Source: an uncultured bacterium (GTDB taxonomy: Bacteria > Cyanobacteriota > Vampirovibrionia > Gastranaerophilales > Gastranaerophilaceae). From it: DNA of 64,000 bases. The notes below the pieces were generated by a model. That model had not been told where the DNA came from. It worked only from the letters and a program-made list of their open reading frames with translations, and searched no databases. Position numbers and translations under genes: made by a program. Below, one piece after another: positions 1 to 9,670 of the stretch. Numbering within the stretch: the first letter of the stretch is position 1; the number at the start of each line of letters is the position of its first letter. The stretch lies in NCBI GenBank assembly GCA_949282215.1, contig CASDPF010000009.1:33592-97591 (forward strand). The letters run 5' to 3'.

Positions 1-1
1 T

Positions 2-1093
2 GCACCATTAATCGGGCCTGTTCTTGGCGGATGGATTACCGAAAATTGGTCTTGGCCTTGGATTTATTTAATTAACGTACCATTAGGTTTTTTATGCTTA
101 TATCTTTCTAAAAATTTACTGGAAGAACCGCCTTATGCAAAAAAACAAAAAAATGTTCACTTTGATTATAAAGGAATGATGTTTCTTTCAGGTTGGTTAA
201 TATGCTTGCAAATAGTTCTTGACAAAGGGAATGATGCCGATTGGTTCGGAGCAGCTTGGATTTGCTGGTTGAGTGCAATATCTTTAATATTTGCAATTCT
301 ATTTTTTGTATCTCAAGCAAAAGGTAAAGAACCGCTTATTGATTTAAGAGTTTTAAAAGACAGAACATACTTTTTCGGAACACTTGTTCAGGTAATTTTA
401 ATGGGTGTATTTTTATCGTCAGCGGCACTTTTACCGTCAATGTTACAAAATTTACTCGGATACACCGCATATTTAAGCGGTCTATCTATGGGGTCAAGAG
501 GTGTAGGGAGTTTTATCGGCGTTGCTTTGTATTTAACTTTATCAAAAAAATTAGGCGACAGACGCATTGTTATGATAGGTTTAATTCTTCTTGGGTTTGG
601 AAGCGTATTCTTTGGCGATATAAACTTGCAAATAAACCTTTCTACTATTGCAGTACCGAATATTCTATACGGTTCAGGACTATTCCTTGCTTTAACTCCG
701 CTTATACCGCTTTCTTTTTCTACAATTAAAAATGAAAATATGACTAATGCTACAGGGCTTCAGAATTTAGTTAAAAATATAGGTGGTGCAATCGGGACTT
801 CAATTGGTACAACAATGGTTGCAAGATTTGCACAAGCACATCAACATCTTATGACAAATCATTTGCATGAGACAAGCAATGTCTATGTGGAACGCATAGG
901 AGAACTTTCAGGTGCATTTTCACAAATAGCAGATTCTATGACAGCTCATACGATGGCACAAAGTCAAATTTACTCACAACTGGTACAACAAGCTCACCTT
1001 TGGGGCTATATTGATACATTCCGCTGGTTTGCGTTTGCAACTTTTATGCTTATCCCGATGCTTGTATTTATTAAAAAACCTAAAATCACTTGA
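2..1093 (+). CDS. DHA2-family (EmrB/QacA-like) MFS drug exporter, C-terminal part
   Basis: Open from the window edge, so the N-terminus lies outside; 363 residues are visible. The first residues carry the DHA2 antiporter motif C, GPVLGGWITENWSW, followed by a loop and about eight hydrophobic segments, ending in a long amphipathic stretch rich in His and Gln and a last membrane helix (WFAFATFMLIPMLVF). The family pumps drugs or amphiphiles out across the inner membrane using the proton gradient, often with an EmrA adaptor and an outer-membrane channel. Neither partner is visible downstream, but they could lie upstream. The substrate cannot be told from sequence. Confidence 0.9.
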   Translation, partial: APLIGPVLGGWITENWSWPWIYLINVPLGFLCLYLSKNLLEEPPYAKKQKNVHFDYKGMMFLSGWLICLQIVLDKGNDADWFGAAWICWLSAISLIFAILFFVSQAKGKEPLIDLRVLKDRTYFFGTLVQVILMGVFLSSAALLPSMLQNLLGYTAYLSGLSMGSRGVGSFIGVALYLTLSKKLGDRRIVMIGLILLGFGSVFFGDINLQINLSTIAVPNILYGSGLFLALTPLIPLSFSTIKNENMTNATGLQNLVKNIGGAIGTSIGTTMVARFAQAHQHLMTNHLHETSNVYVERIGELSGAFSQIADSMTAHTMAQSQIYSQLVQQAHLWGYIDTFRWFAFATFMLIPMLVFIKKPKIT

Positions 1094-1118
1094 TAAATTT
1101 AATAATATCAGTTATACT
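1090..1118 (+). promoter_or_regulatory. Predicted sigma-70 promoter for the first prepilin-like gene
   Basis: A -35 box TTGATA (1090-1095) and a -10 box TATACT (1113-1118) are separated by exactly 17 bp. The -35 overlaps the stop codon of the exporter gene. A strong Shine-Dalgarno (AAGGAGG, 1135-1141) follows and points to the ATG at 1147. Promoter and ribosome site therefore both serve the leader ORF that contains the G tract. Confidence 0.65.
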
Positions 1119-1146
1119 TATATATGGTAAAATAAAGGAGGATTTT

Positions 1147-1924
1147 ATGGAAATCATTGATATGACTGAATTTCTGACAGGGGGGGGGGGGCTCATTTAA
1201 AGCCGGCGGGCTTTTGTACGCTATGGGATTAACCCGCAAAAAATCAGGTTTTACCTTAGCTGAAGTTCTGATTACTTTAGGTGTTATAGGTGTTGTTGCG
1301 GCAATGACTCTGCCGGCTCTGGTTACAAATTACAAAGGTAATATACTGAAAACACAGCTTCAAAAATCATATTCTGTTATGCAGAATGCCTTGCAAATGA
1401 TGAATAATGAGCAGGGTTTTGTAGCAAAACCGGGTTCTTATGCACAAAGAACTTTTATAAGTACGTATAAAAAATATTTATTAGTCGCAAGTGATTGCAA
1501 CAGTGATAAATGTGAATCCCGATATGAGGAAAATGAAGATGGTGATTTAGTAATGACCAATAATTCCTCCAATTATAAAACATACAATAATAAAAAATTA
1601 ACAAATCAATATCTTGATGATGGACAGCTTATTCTTCCGGACGGAAGCTTTATTATGATTCAAAATGAAGTGATAGCATTGGATGGTACCATATTAATTT
1701 CTGTAGATGTAAACGGCATCTATAAAAAACCAAACCGCTGGGGGCATGATTTGTTCACTTTTCAAATTATGGATGACGGTAAGCTGTTACCTATGGGCAG
1801 TGACGGAACCCTATTTGATAATGATACTTACTGCTCGGTAACAAGCAGTTCCAGTATAAACGGTATTGCATGCACCTACAGAGCACTTACTGAAAAAGAT
1901 TACTTCAAAAACCTGCCTAAATAA
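1147..1924 (+). CDS. Prepilin-like (type II/IV pseudopilin) protein with G-tract leader, out of frame (OFF)
   Basis: The ATG at 1147 has a strong SD 5 nt upstream and starts MEIIDMTEFLTGGGG. With the 12 G residues present the frame stops at 1198-1200 (TAA). Removing one G (or adding two) reads on through a 34-residue leader into GFTLAEVLITLGVIG, the prepilin peptidase site and N-terminal helix, and then to 1924. The remaining sequence has the pseudopilin globular domain with pattern DVNGIYKKPN..GHDLFTFQ and a C-terminus DYFKNLP shared with the gene at 39306. A weaker start at 1223 (ATG, giving MGLTRKKSGFTLAE) could still make a short-leader form. The product would be exported, cleaved after Gly and assembled in a pilus or secretion pseudopilus. 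Confidence 0.85.
1180..1191 (+). repeat. Homopolymeric G tract, 12 G, in prepilin leader
   Basis: Twelve consecutive G in an AT-rich region, 11 codons after the ATG at 1147. Tract length sets the reading frame: 11 or 14 G joins leader and prepilin; 12 or 13 gives an early stop. Tracts of this kind are classic slipped-strand mispairing sites. Read-length error in the assembly is the main caveat. Confidence 0.9.
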
Positions 1925-1962
1925 TGATTTCGTGATATTATAAATTCACGAAAGGCAAGATA

Positions 1963-3681
1963 ATGAAAAATATTGAAAGAATTATACGAGTAAGCAAAGG
2001 TGAAAATTTAGCAGATTTAGTAATTAAAAATGCAAAATTAGTAAATGTTTTATCAGAAGAAATTTACGACACAGATATTGCAATTATTGACGGAAAAATT
2101 GCCGGAATTTCTAAAGGTTATAAAGGGAAAGAAGAAATAGATGTAAAAGGAGCCTATGTAACACCATCCTTCATAGATGGTCATGTCCATCTTGAAAGCT
2201 CAATGCTTATGCCATCAGAATTTGCAAAACTCGTACTTGCCTCAGGTACAACAACAGTCATAGCAGACCCGCATGAAATTTCCAATGTAATGGGATTGCA
2301 AGGGATTAGTTTTATGAGAGAAGCTACAAAGAATCTTCCGCTTGATGTCTATATGATGCTTCCGTCGTGCGTTCCTGCAACAAATCTGGAGACGTCGGGG
2401 GTAGATTTAAACAGTTATGATTTAGCACTTTTAATTGATGCTCCTTGGGTGCTCGGAATTGCAGAAATGATGAATTTCCCAGGAGTAATAAATTGCGATA
2501 ACAGCGTATTAAGTAAAATTCAGCTTGGACTAGACAAAAATAAAAGAATAGACGGACATGCACCACACTTATGCGGAAAAGATTTAGACGCCTATATTGC
2601 CTCAGGAGTAACTTCAGACCATGAATGCACAACTCCTGAAGAAGCTATTGAAAAACTCCGTTTAGGAATGAACTTAATGATAAGAGAAGCAACAGGAGCA
2701 AGGGATTTAGAACCGTTAATTCCTGTATTAAAGAAATATAACACAAGAAAATGTATGTTTGTAACTGATGACAGACATCCAAAACATCTTGGAAAACATA
2801 TTTCAAGAATGGTAAAAAAAGCTGTACGACTTGGCATTAACCCAATTAAAGCAATACAGATGGCAAGCATTAACACGGCTGAATATTTTAAACTCAACGA
2901 TATAGGTGCAATAGCTCCAGGGTATAAGGCTGATATCGCAGTATTTGATAATTTAGAAACGTTTGAGCCGAAAATGGTATTCAAAAACGGTCAGCTAGTC
3001 GCTAAAGACGGGAAAATAACCATCGATATGACAGAATTAAAACCACCTGCTCTAAGGGGTTCAGTCAACATAAAATATTTATATAAAGAAGATTTGCAAA
3101 TAAAAATTCCTGAAAACAAAGATAAAATAAAAGTAATTAATGTAATCCCAAAACAACTGATTACAAAACTTTCAATAGAACCTGCAAAAAACAAAAACGG
3201 ATTTGCAATTTCAGACACAGAAAATGACATTTTAAAAATTGCGGTAATAGAAAGACATAAAGCAACAGGCAATATCGGACTCGGGTTTGTAAAAGGGTTC
3301 GGACTCCAATCAGGAGCCATCGCCTCAACTGTTGCTCACGACAGCCATAATATGATTGTAATAGGTACAAATGATGATGATATGTATTATGCAGCTGTAG
3401 AACTTGTAAAATCACAAGGCGGTAAAATCATTGTAGAAAACGGAAAAACTCTAGCACACTTAAAACTACCAATAGCAGGTCTAATGTCTGATAAACCCGC
3501 AAATGAAGTTATGGCAAAAATTTCAGAACTGGAAAAAGCTTCTGAAAAAATCGGATGCAAAATTGCTGATCCGTTTATGAGTATGGCATTTTTATCACTA
3601 TCTGTAATCCCTGAAATTAAAATTACTGACAAAGGATTGATTGATGTAAATAAATTTGAAGTCACAAATTTATTTGAGTAA
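1963..3681 (+). CDS. ade: Adenine deaminase
   Basis: 572 residues, full family length. Ade converts adenine to hypoxanthine plus ammonia in purine salvage, in the cytoplasm, using a dinuclear metal centre of the amidohydrolase fold. The metal-binding motif GHVHLESS lies near residue 73, followed by SGTTTVIADPHEI, and later DGHAPHLCGKDL and TDDRHP supply further His/Asp ligands. The C-terminal half carries the Ade-specific domain (VAHDSHN). Start at 1963 follows GAAAGG with usual spacing. It converges with the WG-repeat gene 10 bp downstream, and no nearby purine gene suggests an operon. Confidence 0.95.
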   Translation: MKNIERIIRVSKGENLADLVIKNAKLVNVLSEEIYDTDIAIIDGKIAGISKGYKGKEEIDVKGAYVTPSFIDGHVHLESSMLMPSEFAKLVLASGTTTVIADPHEISNVMGLQGISFMREATKNLPLDVYMMLPSCVPATNLETSGVDLNSYDLALLIDAPWVLGIAEMMNFPGVINCDNSVLSKIQLGLDKNKRIDGHAPHLCGKDLDAYIASGVTSDHECTTPEEAIEKLRLGMNLMIREATGARDLEPLIPVLKKYNTRKCMFVTDDRHPKHLGKHISRMVKKAVRLGINPIKAIQMASINTAEYFKLNDIGAIAPGYKADIAVFDNLETFEPKMVFKNGQLVAKDGKITIDMTELKPPALRGSVNIKYLYKEDLQIKIPENKDKIKVINVIPKQLITKLSIEPAKNKNGFAISDTENDILKIAVIERHKATGNIGLGFVKGFGLQSGAIASTVAHDSHNMIVIGTNDDDMYYAAVELVKSQGGKIIVENGKTLAHLKLPIAGLMSDKPANEVMAKISELEKASEKIGCKIADPFMSMAFLSLSVIPEIKITDKGLIDVNKFEVTNLFE

Positions 3682-3691
3682 GAAATTTGTT

Positions 3692-4603
3692 TTACTGTAA
3701 TCTACGTTTCAACTCATATTTAACATCAGACAACGGCCCGTTATTTGGAGTTCTAAGTGTGTTATAGTAGTTTCTCACATAAACAAACGGATACTTAGGC
3801 AGCCAACCGAGTTTGAAAAATATTGTTACAGTATCAGCCCCTTGAGAAAGCATTAATTCATCAATCGTCTGCTCATGAGCAGGTGAAATTGAAGAAAAAA
3901 CCTTTAACAAATAATCTGTAAAAGTTACGCCATAATAACCCGTAGCAGTTCCTGGCTTTGCAATGATTTCAGATATTTTAAAGTTTTCATCACCTTTAAT
4001 ATTTTTTACATCCTGAGGCAAAGCTAAAGTTTCGCCACGAACTTGCTCGATTTCATACCATTGTCCGTTATAATTTATTCTCATAATATTCGGTTTTGGC
4101 ATATAAATATCGTCAAATTTATTTTCTAAAATGGTGTTACCATCTTTATCCACAACACCATATTTAAAATCTTTGCAAGTCAAAAACATCTCGCCAAACA
4201 GCAAATCTATTGAAGAATATTCTCTTGCCAAAAGCTCTTTTCCATTCTCATCATATAAAGCATATCTGTTTCCACTGCCGATTTTTAAATATCTTCCTAA
4301 AACTCTTTCAGCATGATTGTACTTAATCGGCACTAATTCAACACCTTGAGAATTAATCATCCCAAATTTAGATTTTCGCTGAACTATATAAGAAGACTCG
4401 CCAAGCCTAATCATTTTTTTATATTCAGGCTCAACTATAACTTTATCATCACAAGTCTTAAGCCCCCAAAGCGATTCATCATTTTTAAAAAGCTTTACAC
4501 ATGAATTTACCAATAAAGAATTATCCGCATTTTCTGCACTTACAAACCCATTACCCAACAATAAAACTAAACTTATAAGCAATATAATTTTCTTCATAAA
4601 CAT
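3692..4603 (-). CDS. Secreted WG-repeat protein
   Basis: 303 residues with an N-terminal signal peptide (MKKIILLISLVLLLGNGFVSA, cleaved after SA). Residues about 40-180 hold degenerate WG repeats (ESLWGLKTCDDKVIVEPEY, KFGMINSQGVELVPIKY, FKYGVVDKDGNTILENKF), which are beta-rich modules of unknown ligand. The C-terminal about 100 residues are not recognised. The start could be 4603 or the second Met at 4597; neither has a good SD. It is transcribed away from the AsmA-like gene, sharing a gap of about 47 bp that must hold both promoters. Function unknown. Confidence 0.8.
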   Translation of the reverse strand: MFMKKIILLISLVLLLGNGFVSAENADNSLLVNSCVKLFKNDESLWGLKTCDDKVIVEPEYKKMIRLGESSYIVQRKSKFGMINSQGVELVPIKYNHAERVLGRYLKIGSGNRYALYDENGKELLAREYSSIDLLFGEMFLTCKDFKYGVVDKDGNTILENKFDDIYMPKPNIMRINYNGQWYEIEQVRGETLALPQDVKNIKGDENFKISEIIAKPGTATGYYGVTFTDYLLKVFSSISPAHEQTIDELMLSQGADTVTIFFKLGWLPKYPFVYVRNYYNTLRTPNNGPLSDVKYELKRRLQ

Positions 4604-4650
4604 ATAATAACATAAAATTGTTTTATGATATAATTTTACTTGAGGATATT

Positions 4651-7428
4651 ATGGCAAGAAAATTTAAAATTATCGGTGGTGTTATATGTACAGCAGCAGT
4701 ATTAGCTAGTATTCCGTTTGTCTTGTATCTAAAAGTTTTACCTGCAGCTGTCTCAAACCCTAAAGTTATACATTTTGTAGAAAATAAAATTAATCAATTC
4801 ACAGATATAAATTTAGAACTTACCAACCCTGTATTAAAAACAGATTGGTCGCCGGTTATTTCATTCAAAACCGATAATATCAAATTATCTAAAAATGACA
4901 TCAAAATTTTTGAAGCTCAAAATCTTGATACTGAAATTTCTTTTAAAGATGTATTTAAGAAAAAAATTATCCTGAATAAATTCGGGATTGACTATATCTT
5001 TGCTGACGTAAACAAATTGATGGCACTTGCACCAAAACAAAAAGAAGAAAAACCAAAACAAGAAAGCGAATGGGATATTGATTTCTATGATTCCGTACTT
5101 TATTTGAAAAAAAGTTTAATTCTATACAAGTTAGAGCCTGATATCTATGTAAAATTACAGGCAAATAATTTAAAAATAGATAACACTCAAAAAGTAGAAA
5201 AGTATTTACATTTTGACATCGATACCAAAATCAAAAAGAAAGACAGCATACTTCATTTTGCAATAGCAGACAAAAACCGTGTAGTTATTAAAAATAAAAC
5301 ACTAATGGTAAATGACTGCGTTCTTGATATTAACAAATCAAATGTTCATATTAATGCCACAGCTTCAAGAAAACAAGGAATGAATATCAATCTTTCTTCC
5401 AAAAAATTCAAAGTACAAGATGTAATTGATATAGTTAACTCAAATATAATTATCAGTAACGGAAAAGAAATGCTTGCCTTTTTCAAAGATATGAAAGGGG
5501 ATTTTGACTTTGATATAAACCTTTCAAAAAAGAAAATGAACGGTACTATTAACATAAATCCGTCATCATTAAAAGTTATTCCTGTCAATAATCTTCCAAT
5601 CAATGTAACTAAAGGAACAGTTCTTTTAACAAATAACGATATAACTTTAAAAGATTTTTCAGGCTATTACGGCTCATTACCTTCAAATAAACTTTCAATG
5701 AACGGTATTATAAAAGATTATACAAAATCTTGCGATACGGAATTTAATGTCACGACAGTTGCAACTAATGATTTCGCAAAAAATTATTTATCAAAAATGG
5801 TAGGTATTCCTATCACAATAGTAGGGAATGCAGGTACAAGAATTATTGTAAAATCAATATATAACAAAATAGACGTCGACTGGGCATCCAAACTCGCAAA
5901 AGGCGAAGATATCCTAATCGATGGAGCATCACTAACTCCGACAGGATGGGATAGAGCAGTCCAAGCAAATCTTCATTTTGAAAATAATATTTTAAATATA
6001 AAAGACATAAATTATTATATAGCTCAAGAAATCGTAAAAGGAAGTAAAGTAAAACCTGTACTAACACTTCAAGGAAATGTCGACTGTTCAAAGCCAATTC
6101 CGGTTATTCAAGATTTAGGCTTCAATATTCCAAAACCTTTGCCGAGTGAATTTTTGAATGTATTAATCGGTCAGAGAATGTTTAGAGGCGGAGAGTTTTC
6201 AGGGAATTTGAAAGTCCTTAATAACGGCCCTTATCCTGTTATAAAAGGCAATATGAAAGCCCAAAAAATAAGAATACCATCCCAAAGACTTTCTATCAGA
6301 AACGGTGAATTATATACTGACAAAGACGAAATACATCTTGTCGCAGAGGGTCGTTACAAACGTAATGAATTTGATTTTACGGGTGATATAGCAAACGGTC
6401 TGAAATATCCGATTGTAATAAAAGATGTAAACTTTGGAATGGATAAAATTGATTTAGACAGACTTTTACAATCGTTTAATAAGCAAAATACAGAAGCAGT
6501 CAAAACCGCCTCAGCCGTAAGTGTTGATGCCGCAGAAGATGATACTGCAGCTGATGAAGCTTATGTATTTGATGTGAATAATATCATCATTGAAAGATGT
6601 ATTTTCAGACTTAAAGAAGGTACATATAAAGATATCAACTTCGGTAATATTGCAGCAAATCTTACTCTTGATAAAAATAATATTCTTGAGCTTAAATCTA
6701 ACAGATTTGACATTGCAGATGGAATTTCTTCATTAAAAGTTCATTGTGATTTAAGAAATCATAAATATAATTTCAAACTTGGAGTTAAAGATATCAATTC
6801 AGACTTGATGTCAACAACACTTTTAAATCTTCCAAGAGAAATTTCAGGAAAAGCAAGCGGAATAATGGATCTATATACTGATGATTCGCTAAAATTGAAC
6901 GGAGAAATTAAATTTGTCGTCAATGACGGACAGATACAAAAAATCGGTCTGGTCGAATATGTCATGAAATTTGCAGCATTATTCAGAAACCCGCTTGCAA
7001 TGATTAGCCCATCAACCGTATCTGATATAGTAAATATCCCTGAAGGAAAATTCAAAAAAATAACGGGTGATATGAAAATCAGAAATAACGTAATTGAAAT
7101 GATGAAAATAAAATCATCATCCCCACAATTAAGCAGTTTCATAATCGGAAGATATGATATGGAAACAAGCGATGCTACATTAAGAATTTATACAAAATTC
7201 AGTAATACTAAAAAAGGATTTGCCGGAGCATTAAGGAGTTTTTCTCTAAGCAGTCTAGCAAACAGAATTCCGCTAAGCAGCCGTAATGATGCCCAGTATT
7301 ATTCAGCAGAACTTGAACAATTACCACCTTTAGAAGTCGGTGAAGAAGATAGTCAGGTATTTTTGACAAAAGTTGATGGAGATGTCGTAAATAACAATTT
7401 CCTTTCATCATTAAAGAAAATTAAATAG
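4651..7428 (+). CDS. AsmA-like / DUF3971-type envelope protein
   Basis: 925 residues from the ATG at 4651, chosen because GAGGA lies just upstream; an in-frame ATG at 4618 would add 11 poorly supported residues. A single N-terminal membrane anchor (residues about 8-30, VICTAAVLASIPFVLYL) is followed by a long beta-rich region with many short N-x-I strands, and a C-terminal AsmA-like domain (KFKKITGDMKIRNNVIEM, SPQLSSFIIGRYDM). AsmA/TamB/YhdP-type proteins form bridge-like periplasmic structures linked to lipid transport to the outer membrane, so it supports a diderm cell. The L,D-transpeptidase follows 7 bp downstream, probably in the same operon. Confidence 0.8.
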   Translation: MARKFKIIGGVICTAAVLASIPFVLYLKVLPAAVSNPKVIHFVENKINQFTDINLELTNPVLKTDWSPVISFKTDNIKLSKNDIKIFEAQNLDTEISFKDVFKKKIILNKFGIDYIFADVNKLMALAPKQKEEKPKQESEWDIDFYDSVLYLKKSLILYKLEPDIYVKLQANNLKIDNTQKVEKYLHFDIDTKIKKKDSILHFAIADKNRVVIKNKTLMVNDCVLDINKSNVHINATASRKQGMNINLSSKKFKVQDVIDIVNSNIIISNGKEMLAFFKDMKGDFDFDINLSKKKMNGTININPSSLKVIPVNNLPINVTKGTVLLTNNDITLKDFSGYYGSLPSNKLSMNGIIKDYTKSCDTEFNVTTVATNDFAKNYLSKMVGIPITIVGNAGTRIIVKSIYNKIDVDWASKLAKGEDILIDGASLTPTGWDRAVQANLHFENNILNIKDINYYIAQEIVKGSKVKPVLTLQGNVDCSKPIPVIQDLGFNIPKPLPSEFLNVLIGQRMFRGGEFSGNLKVLNNGPYPVIKGNMKAQKIRIPSQRLSIRNGELYTDKDEIHLVAEGRYKRNEFDFTGDIANGLKYPIVIKDVNFGMDKIDLDRLLQSFNKQNTEAVKTASAVSVDAAEDDTAADEAYVFDVNNIIIERCIFRLKEGTYKDINFGNIAANLTLDKNNILELKSNRFDIADGISSLKVHCDLRNHKYNFKLGVKDINSDLMSTTLLNLPREISGKASGIMDLYTDDSLKLNGEIKFVVNDGQIQKIGLVEYVMKFAALFRNPLAMISPSTVSDIVNIPEGKFKKITGDMKIRNNVIEMMKIKSSSPQLSSFIIGRYDMETSDATLRIYTKFSNTKKGFAGALRSFSLSSLANRIPLSSRNDAQYYSAELEQLPPLEVGEEDSQVFLTKVDGDVVNNNFLSSLKKIK

Positions 7429-7435
7429 GAAGATT

Positions 7436-8071
7436 ATGAAAATAAATCCAGTAACAAACAATAGAGAAATATCAATTACACAAAGTTTTGGTGATACAAA
7501 CACAAAATTAAACACAATTTTTTCTACATCAGATACCACAAAAACAAAAGAAATACCTCAGACAGGGCTTATTCTGGAGAATGAAAAAGTTCCGCCCAAA
7601 GGCAGTAATAGTCCCGAGCATTTAAAAAATGCTCCAAGTCCTATTATTACTGTTGCAGGTGAAGAAAAATTTGCATCAATAGTGGTTGATACCGAACACA
7701 ATCTGTTATACAAATATAACGACAAAGGCGAAGCTGAAATGGTCTATTCTGTTGCAACAGGCAAAAAAAGAACTCCAACACGAAAAGGTATTAAAATGAT
7801 TACTAATGTAGAGGATTATCCATACAAAACGGCTTATGGAACTAAAAGGAAGAAAAATCCTGACGACTATGGTCCTAACGTAATTATTATTGAAAACATT
7901 AATCCTGAAACCGGAAAAATATATGGCAACAACGGTCAATTTATCCATGGGAATAATAATCCGAGCAGTATTGGAGAATACGCTTCCCTTGGATGTGTTC
8001 GAATGGATAATGAAGTTATCAAAAAGTTAGCTAAAGAAGTCGTTAAACAAACTTATGTCTTAGTGAAATAA
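7436..8071 (+). CDS. L,D-transpeptidase (YkuD domain)
   Basis: 211 residues. The YkuD domain spans about 78-211 and ends with the catalytic signature: His171 in FIHGNN and Cys187 in SLGCVRM. Family members cross-link peptidoglycan stem peptides (3-3 bonds) or attach proteins to it, outside the cytoplasmic membrane. Oddly, the N-terminus (MKINPVTNNREISITQSFGD) is polar and low-complexity with no hydrophobic signal, so export is unexplained. SD AGGAAG sits between the AsmA stop and the ATG, supporting co-translation with the upstream gene. Confidence 0.88.
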   Translation: MKINPVTNNREISITQSFGDTNTKLNTIFSTSDTTKTKEIPQTGLILENEKVPPKGSNSPEHLKNAPSPIITVAGEEKFASIVVDTEHNLLYKYNDKGEAEMVYSVATGKKRTPTRKGIKMITNVEDYPYKTAYGTKRKKNPDDYGPNVIIIENINPETGKIYGNNGQFIHGNNNPSSIGEYASLGCVRMDNEVIKKLAKEVVKQTYVLVK

Positions 8072-8073
8072 AA

Positions 8074-8880
8074 TTATAAGTAACATTTAGGTTCTTGACC
8101 AGCAACTCCTGCATATAATTCAACGTATTCTTTTGCCGGACTAGAATTAATTTTTGTCAAAAGAACTTCTTCAATTTGGAAAAATCCGACATCGCCTGAC
8201 ATCTCAATTTCGATTTTTATAGGTTTCTTTTCACCGTGATGAATTCCGATACGATTAATTGCATTAGCGGAATATTTATGAATATCACCAATTTTTGGAG
8301 TTTTATTAATTGAAAGCGGAATTCTTGCTCTGCCTTTTGTCATATCACACCCATCAGCAATAAGAAGAATGCCTGCTTCAATAGAATGAATTTTTCTTGA
8401 AGACATGTGACCTATAATTGCCTCAGTAGCAAGTGACTTTATAACAATACGCTTGTGCAAATCATCAGGAAAAACATGCATCAAAGTCCTATCAATCAAT
8501 GGTTGAGCAAGCATGGCAGACATTTCCTCATGACCTTGACGACCAATCATCATACCCAAATCGTGCATCATACCTGCCATAATTACAGCACACATACTAT
8601 CTTCAAAAGTCCCGACTTCTTCCAATTCAAGAGAAGTTTTTATTCCTGACTCTTGGAGAATATTCAGCATTTTAATAGCATTGCCAACAACCTGTCTCAT
8701 ATGCACAGGCCCATGGTCATTAAAACCTAAGCGTTTTATTGAAACATTATTGGCATATTCTTGCATTTCCTGCAGTTCTTCATCTGCAAAAAGATAATTA
8801 ACAAGTTTAAGACAATTTGGATTATTCTCAAGTCTTTTTAATATTTTCGATTCAATAGATACTTCTTTAACTGATTTCAT
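8074..8880 (-). CDS. HD-domain phosphohydrolase
   Basis: 268 residues. An HD metal-dependent phosphohydrolase core is visible: His in DHGPVHMRQVV, the HD pair in GMMHDLGMMIGRQGHE, and a late Asp in LLIADGCDMTKGRARIP. Such enzymes cleave phosphate esters, nucleotides or cyclic dinucleotides; nothing here fixes the substrate, and there is no HD-GYP signature. No signal or membrane segment, so it is cytoplasmic. Converges with the L,D-transpeptidase with only 2 bp between stops. Confidence 0.8.
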   Translation of the reverse strand: MKSVKEVSIESKILKRLENNPNCLKLVNYLFADEELQEMQEYANNVSIKRLGFNDHGPVHMRQVVGNAIKMLNILQESGIKTSLELEEVGTFEDSMCAVIMAGMMHDLGMMIGRQGHEEMSAMLAQPLIDRTLMHVFPDDLHKRIVIKSLATEAIIGHMSSRKIHSIEAGILLIADGCDMTKGRARIPLSINKTPKIGDIHKYSANAINRIGIHHGEKKPIKIEIEMSGDVGFFQIEEVLLTKINSSPAKEYVELYAGVAGQEPKCYL

Positions 8881-8946
8881 AATTTTACCTTATCAATATT
8901 TCTACTTATAGCATAACTCATAATCGAAATATTTTCCACATAAAAT

Positions 8947-9651
8947 CTAACTATGAGATTTTCTATAAATTTGGTAATTTTGTAAATCACGAAAATTCCA
9001 GTTGATATCCTTTTTAACAACTTTTGCAGGATTACCGGCAAGTATTACATTAGACTCATTGAATTTCTTAGTAACAACACTCGCCCAGCCTACAATACTA
9101 TCATCGGAAATTTTAGTATTTTTACCGATTTTAACATCTTTTCCGACCCAAACATGCCTGCCTATTTCAATACTTTTACCGAAATTAAGAGGGTTTCCTT
9201 CTAAATCAGTAATTGTATGAACATCCGTACACCAAACGTCAATTCCCCAAGAGAACATACAATCATCCCCGATTTTTATAGAAGAATTATCGTCCTGCAA
9301 AAACAACCGAGCACCGCAAAAGATAATATTATCACCAATATTAATTGAACAATTATTTGCATAACGGGCAACTCCAGGGTCAATTGTATCTTCAGGAGGA
9401 TTTCCAATATTTATGGTAAGTCCTGTCAGTCCGATAGTATCATTCACAGGATAAAAAACTTTTCCGATATTAACAGAATTGTTTTTACCAAAAATTGCAA
9501 TCAACAGACCTTTTTGGTGAATAAAATCTTCAGGATTTTCAACTTTTATTTTAACAATATTATTTTCACCCGATATATGTATAAATTCGATTTTTTCTTT
9601 AATTACCTGATTTCCATCAGGAGTTTCCAATATAATTTTATTATTATTCAT
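8947..9651 (-). CDS. Hexapeptide-repeat (left-handed beta-helix) acyltransferase
   Basis: 234 residues. The middle and C-terminal parts are imperfect [LIV]-G-x(4) hexapeptide repeats (SINIGDNI, SIKIGDDCMFSWGIDVW, SIEIGRHVWVGKDVKIGKN, ILAGNPAKVVKKD), typical of O-/N-acetyltransferases that modify sugars or surface glycans. The conserved His in CTDVHTI is a candidate catalytic residue. It stands alone rather than in a glycan cluster. SD AGGAGG is close to the ATG at 9651. The promoter upstream has a 19-bp spacer with a dyad (see separate entry). Confidence 0.85.
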   Translation of the reverse strand: MNNNKIILETPDGNQVIKEKIEFIHISGENNIVKIKVENPEDFIHQKGLLIAIFGKNNSVNIGKVFYPVNDTIGLTGLTINIGNPPEDTIDPGVARYANNCSINIGDNIIFCGARLFLQDDNSSIKIGDDCMFSWGIDVWCTDVHTITDLEGNPLNFGKSIEIGRHVWVGKDVKIGKNTKISDDSIVGWASVVTKKFNESNVILAGNPAKVVKKDINWNFRDLQNYQIYRKSHS

Positions 9652-9670
9652 AAAGTCCTCCTATGAAAAA

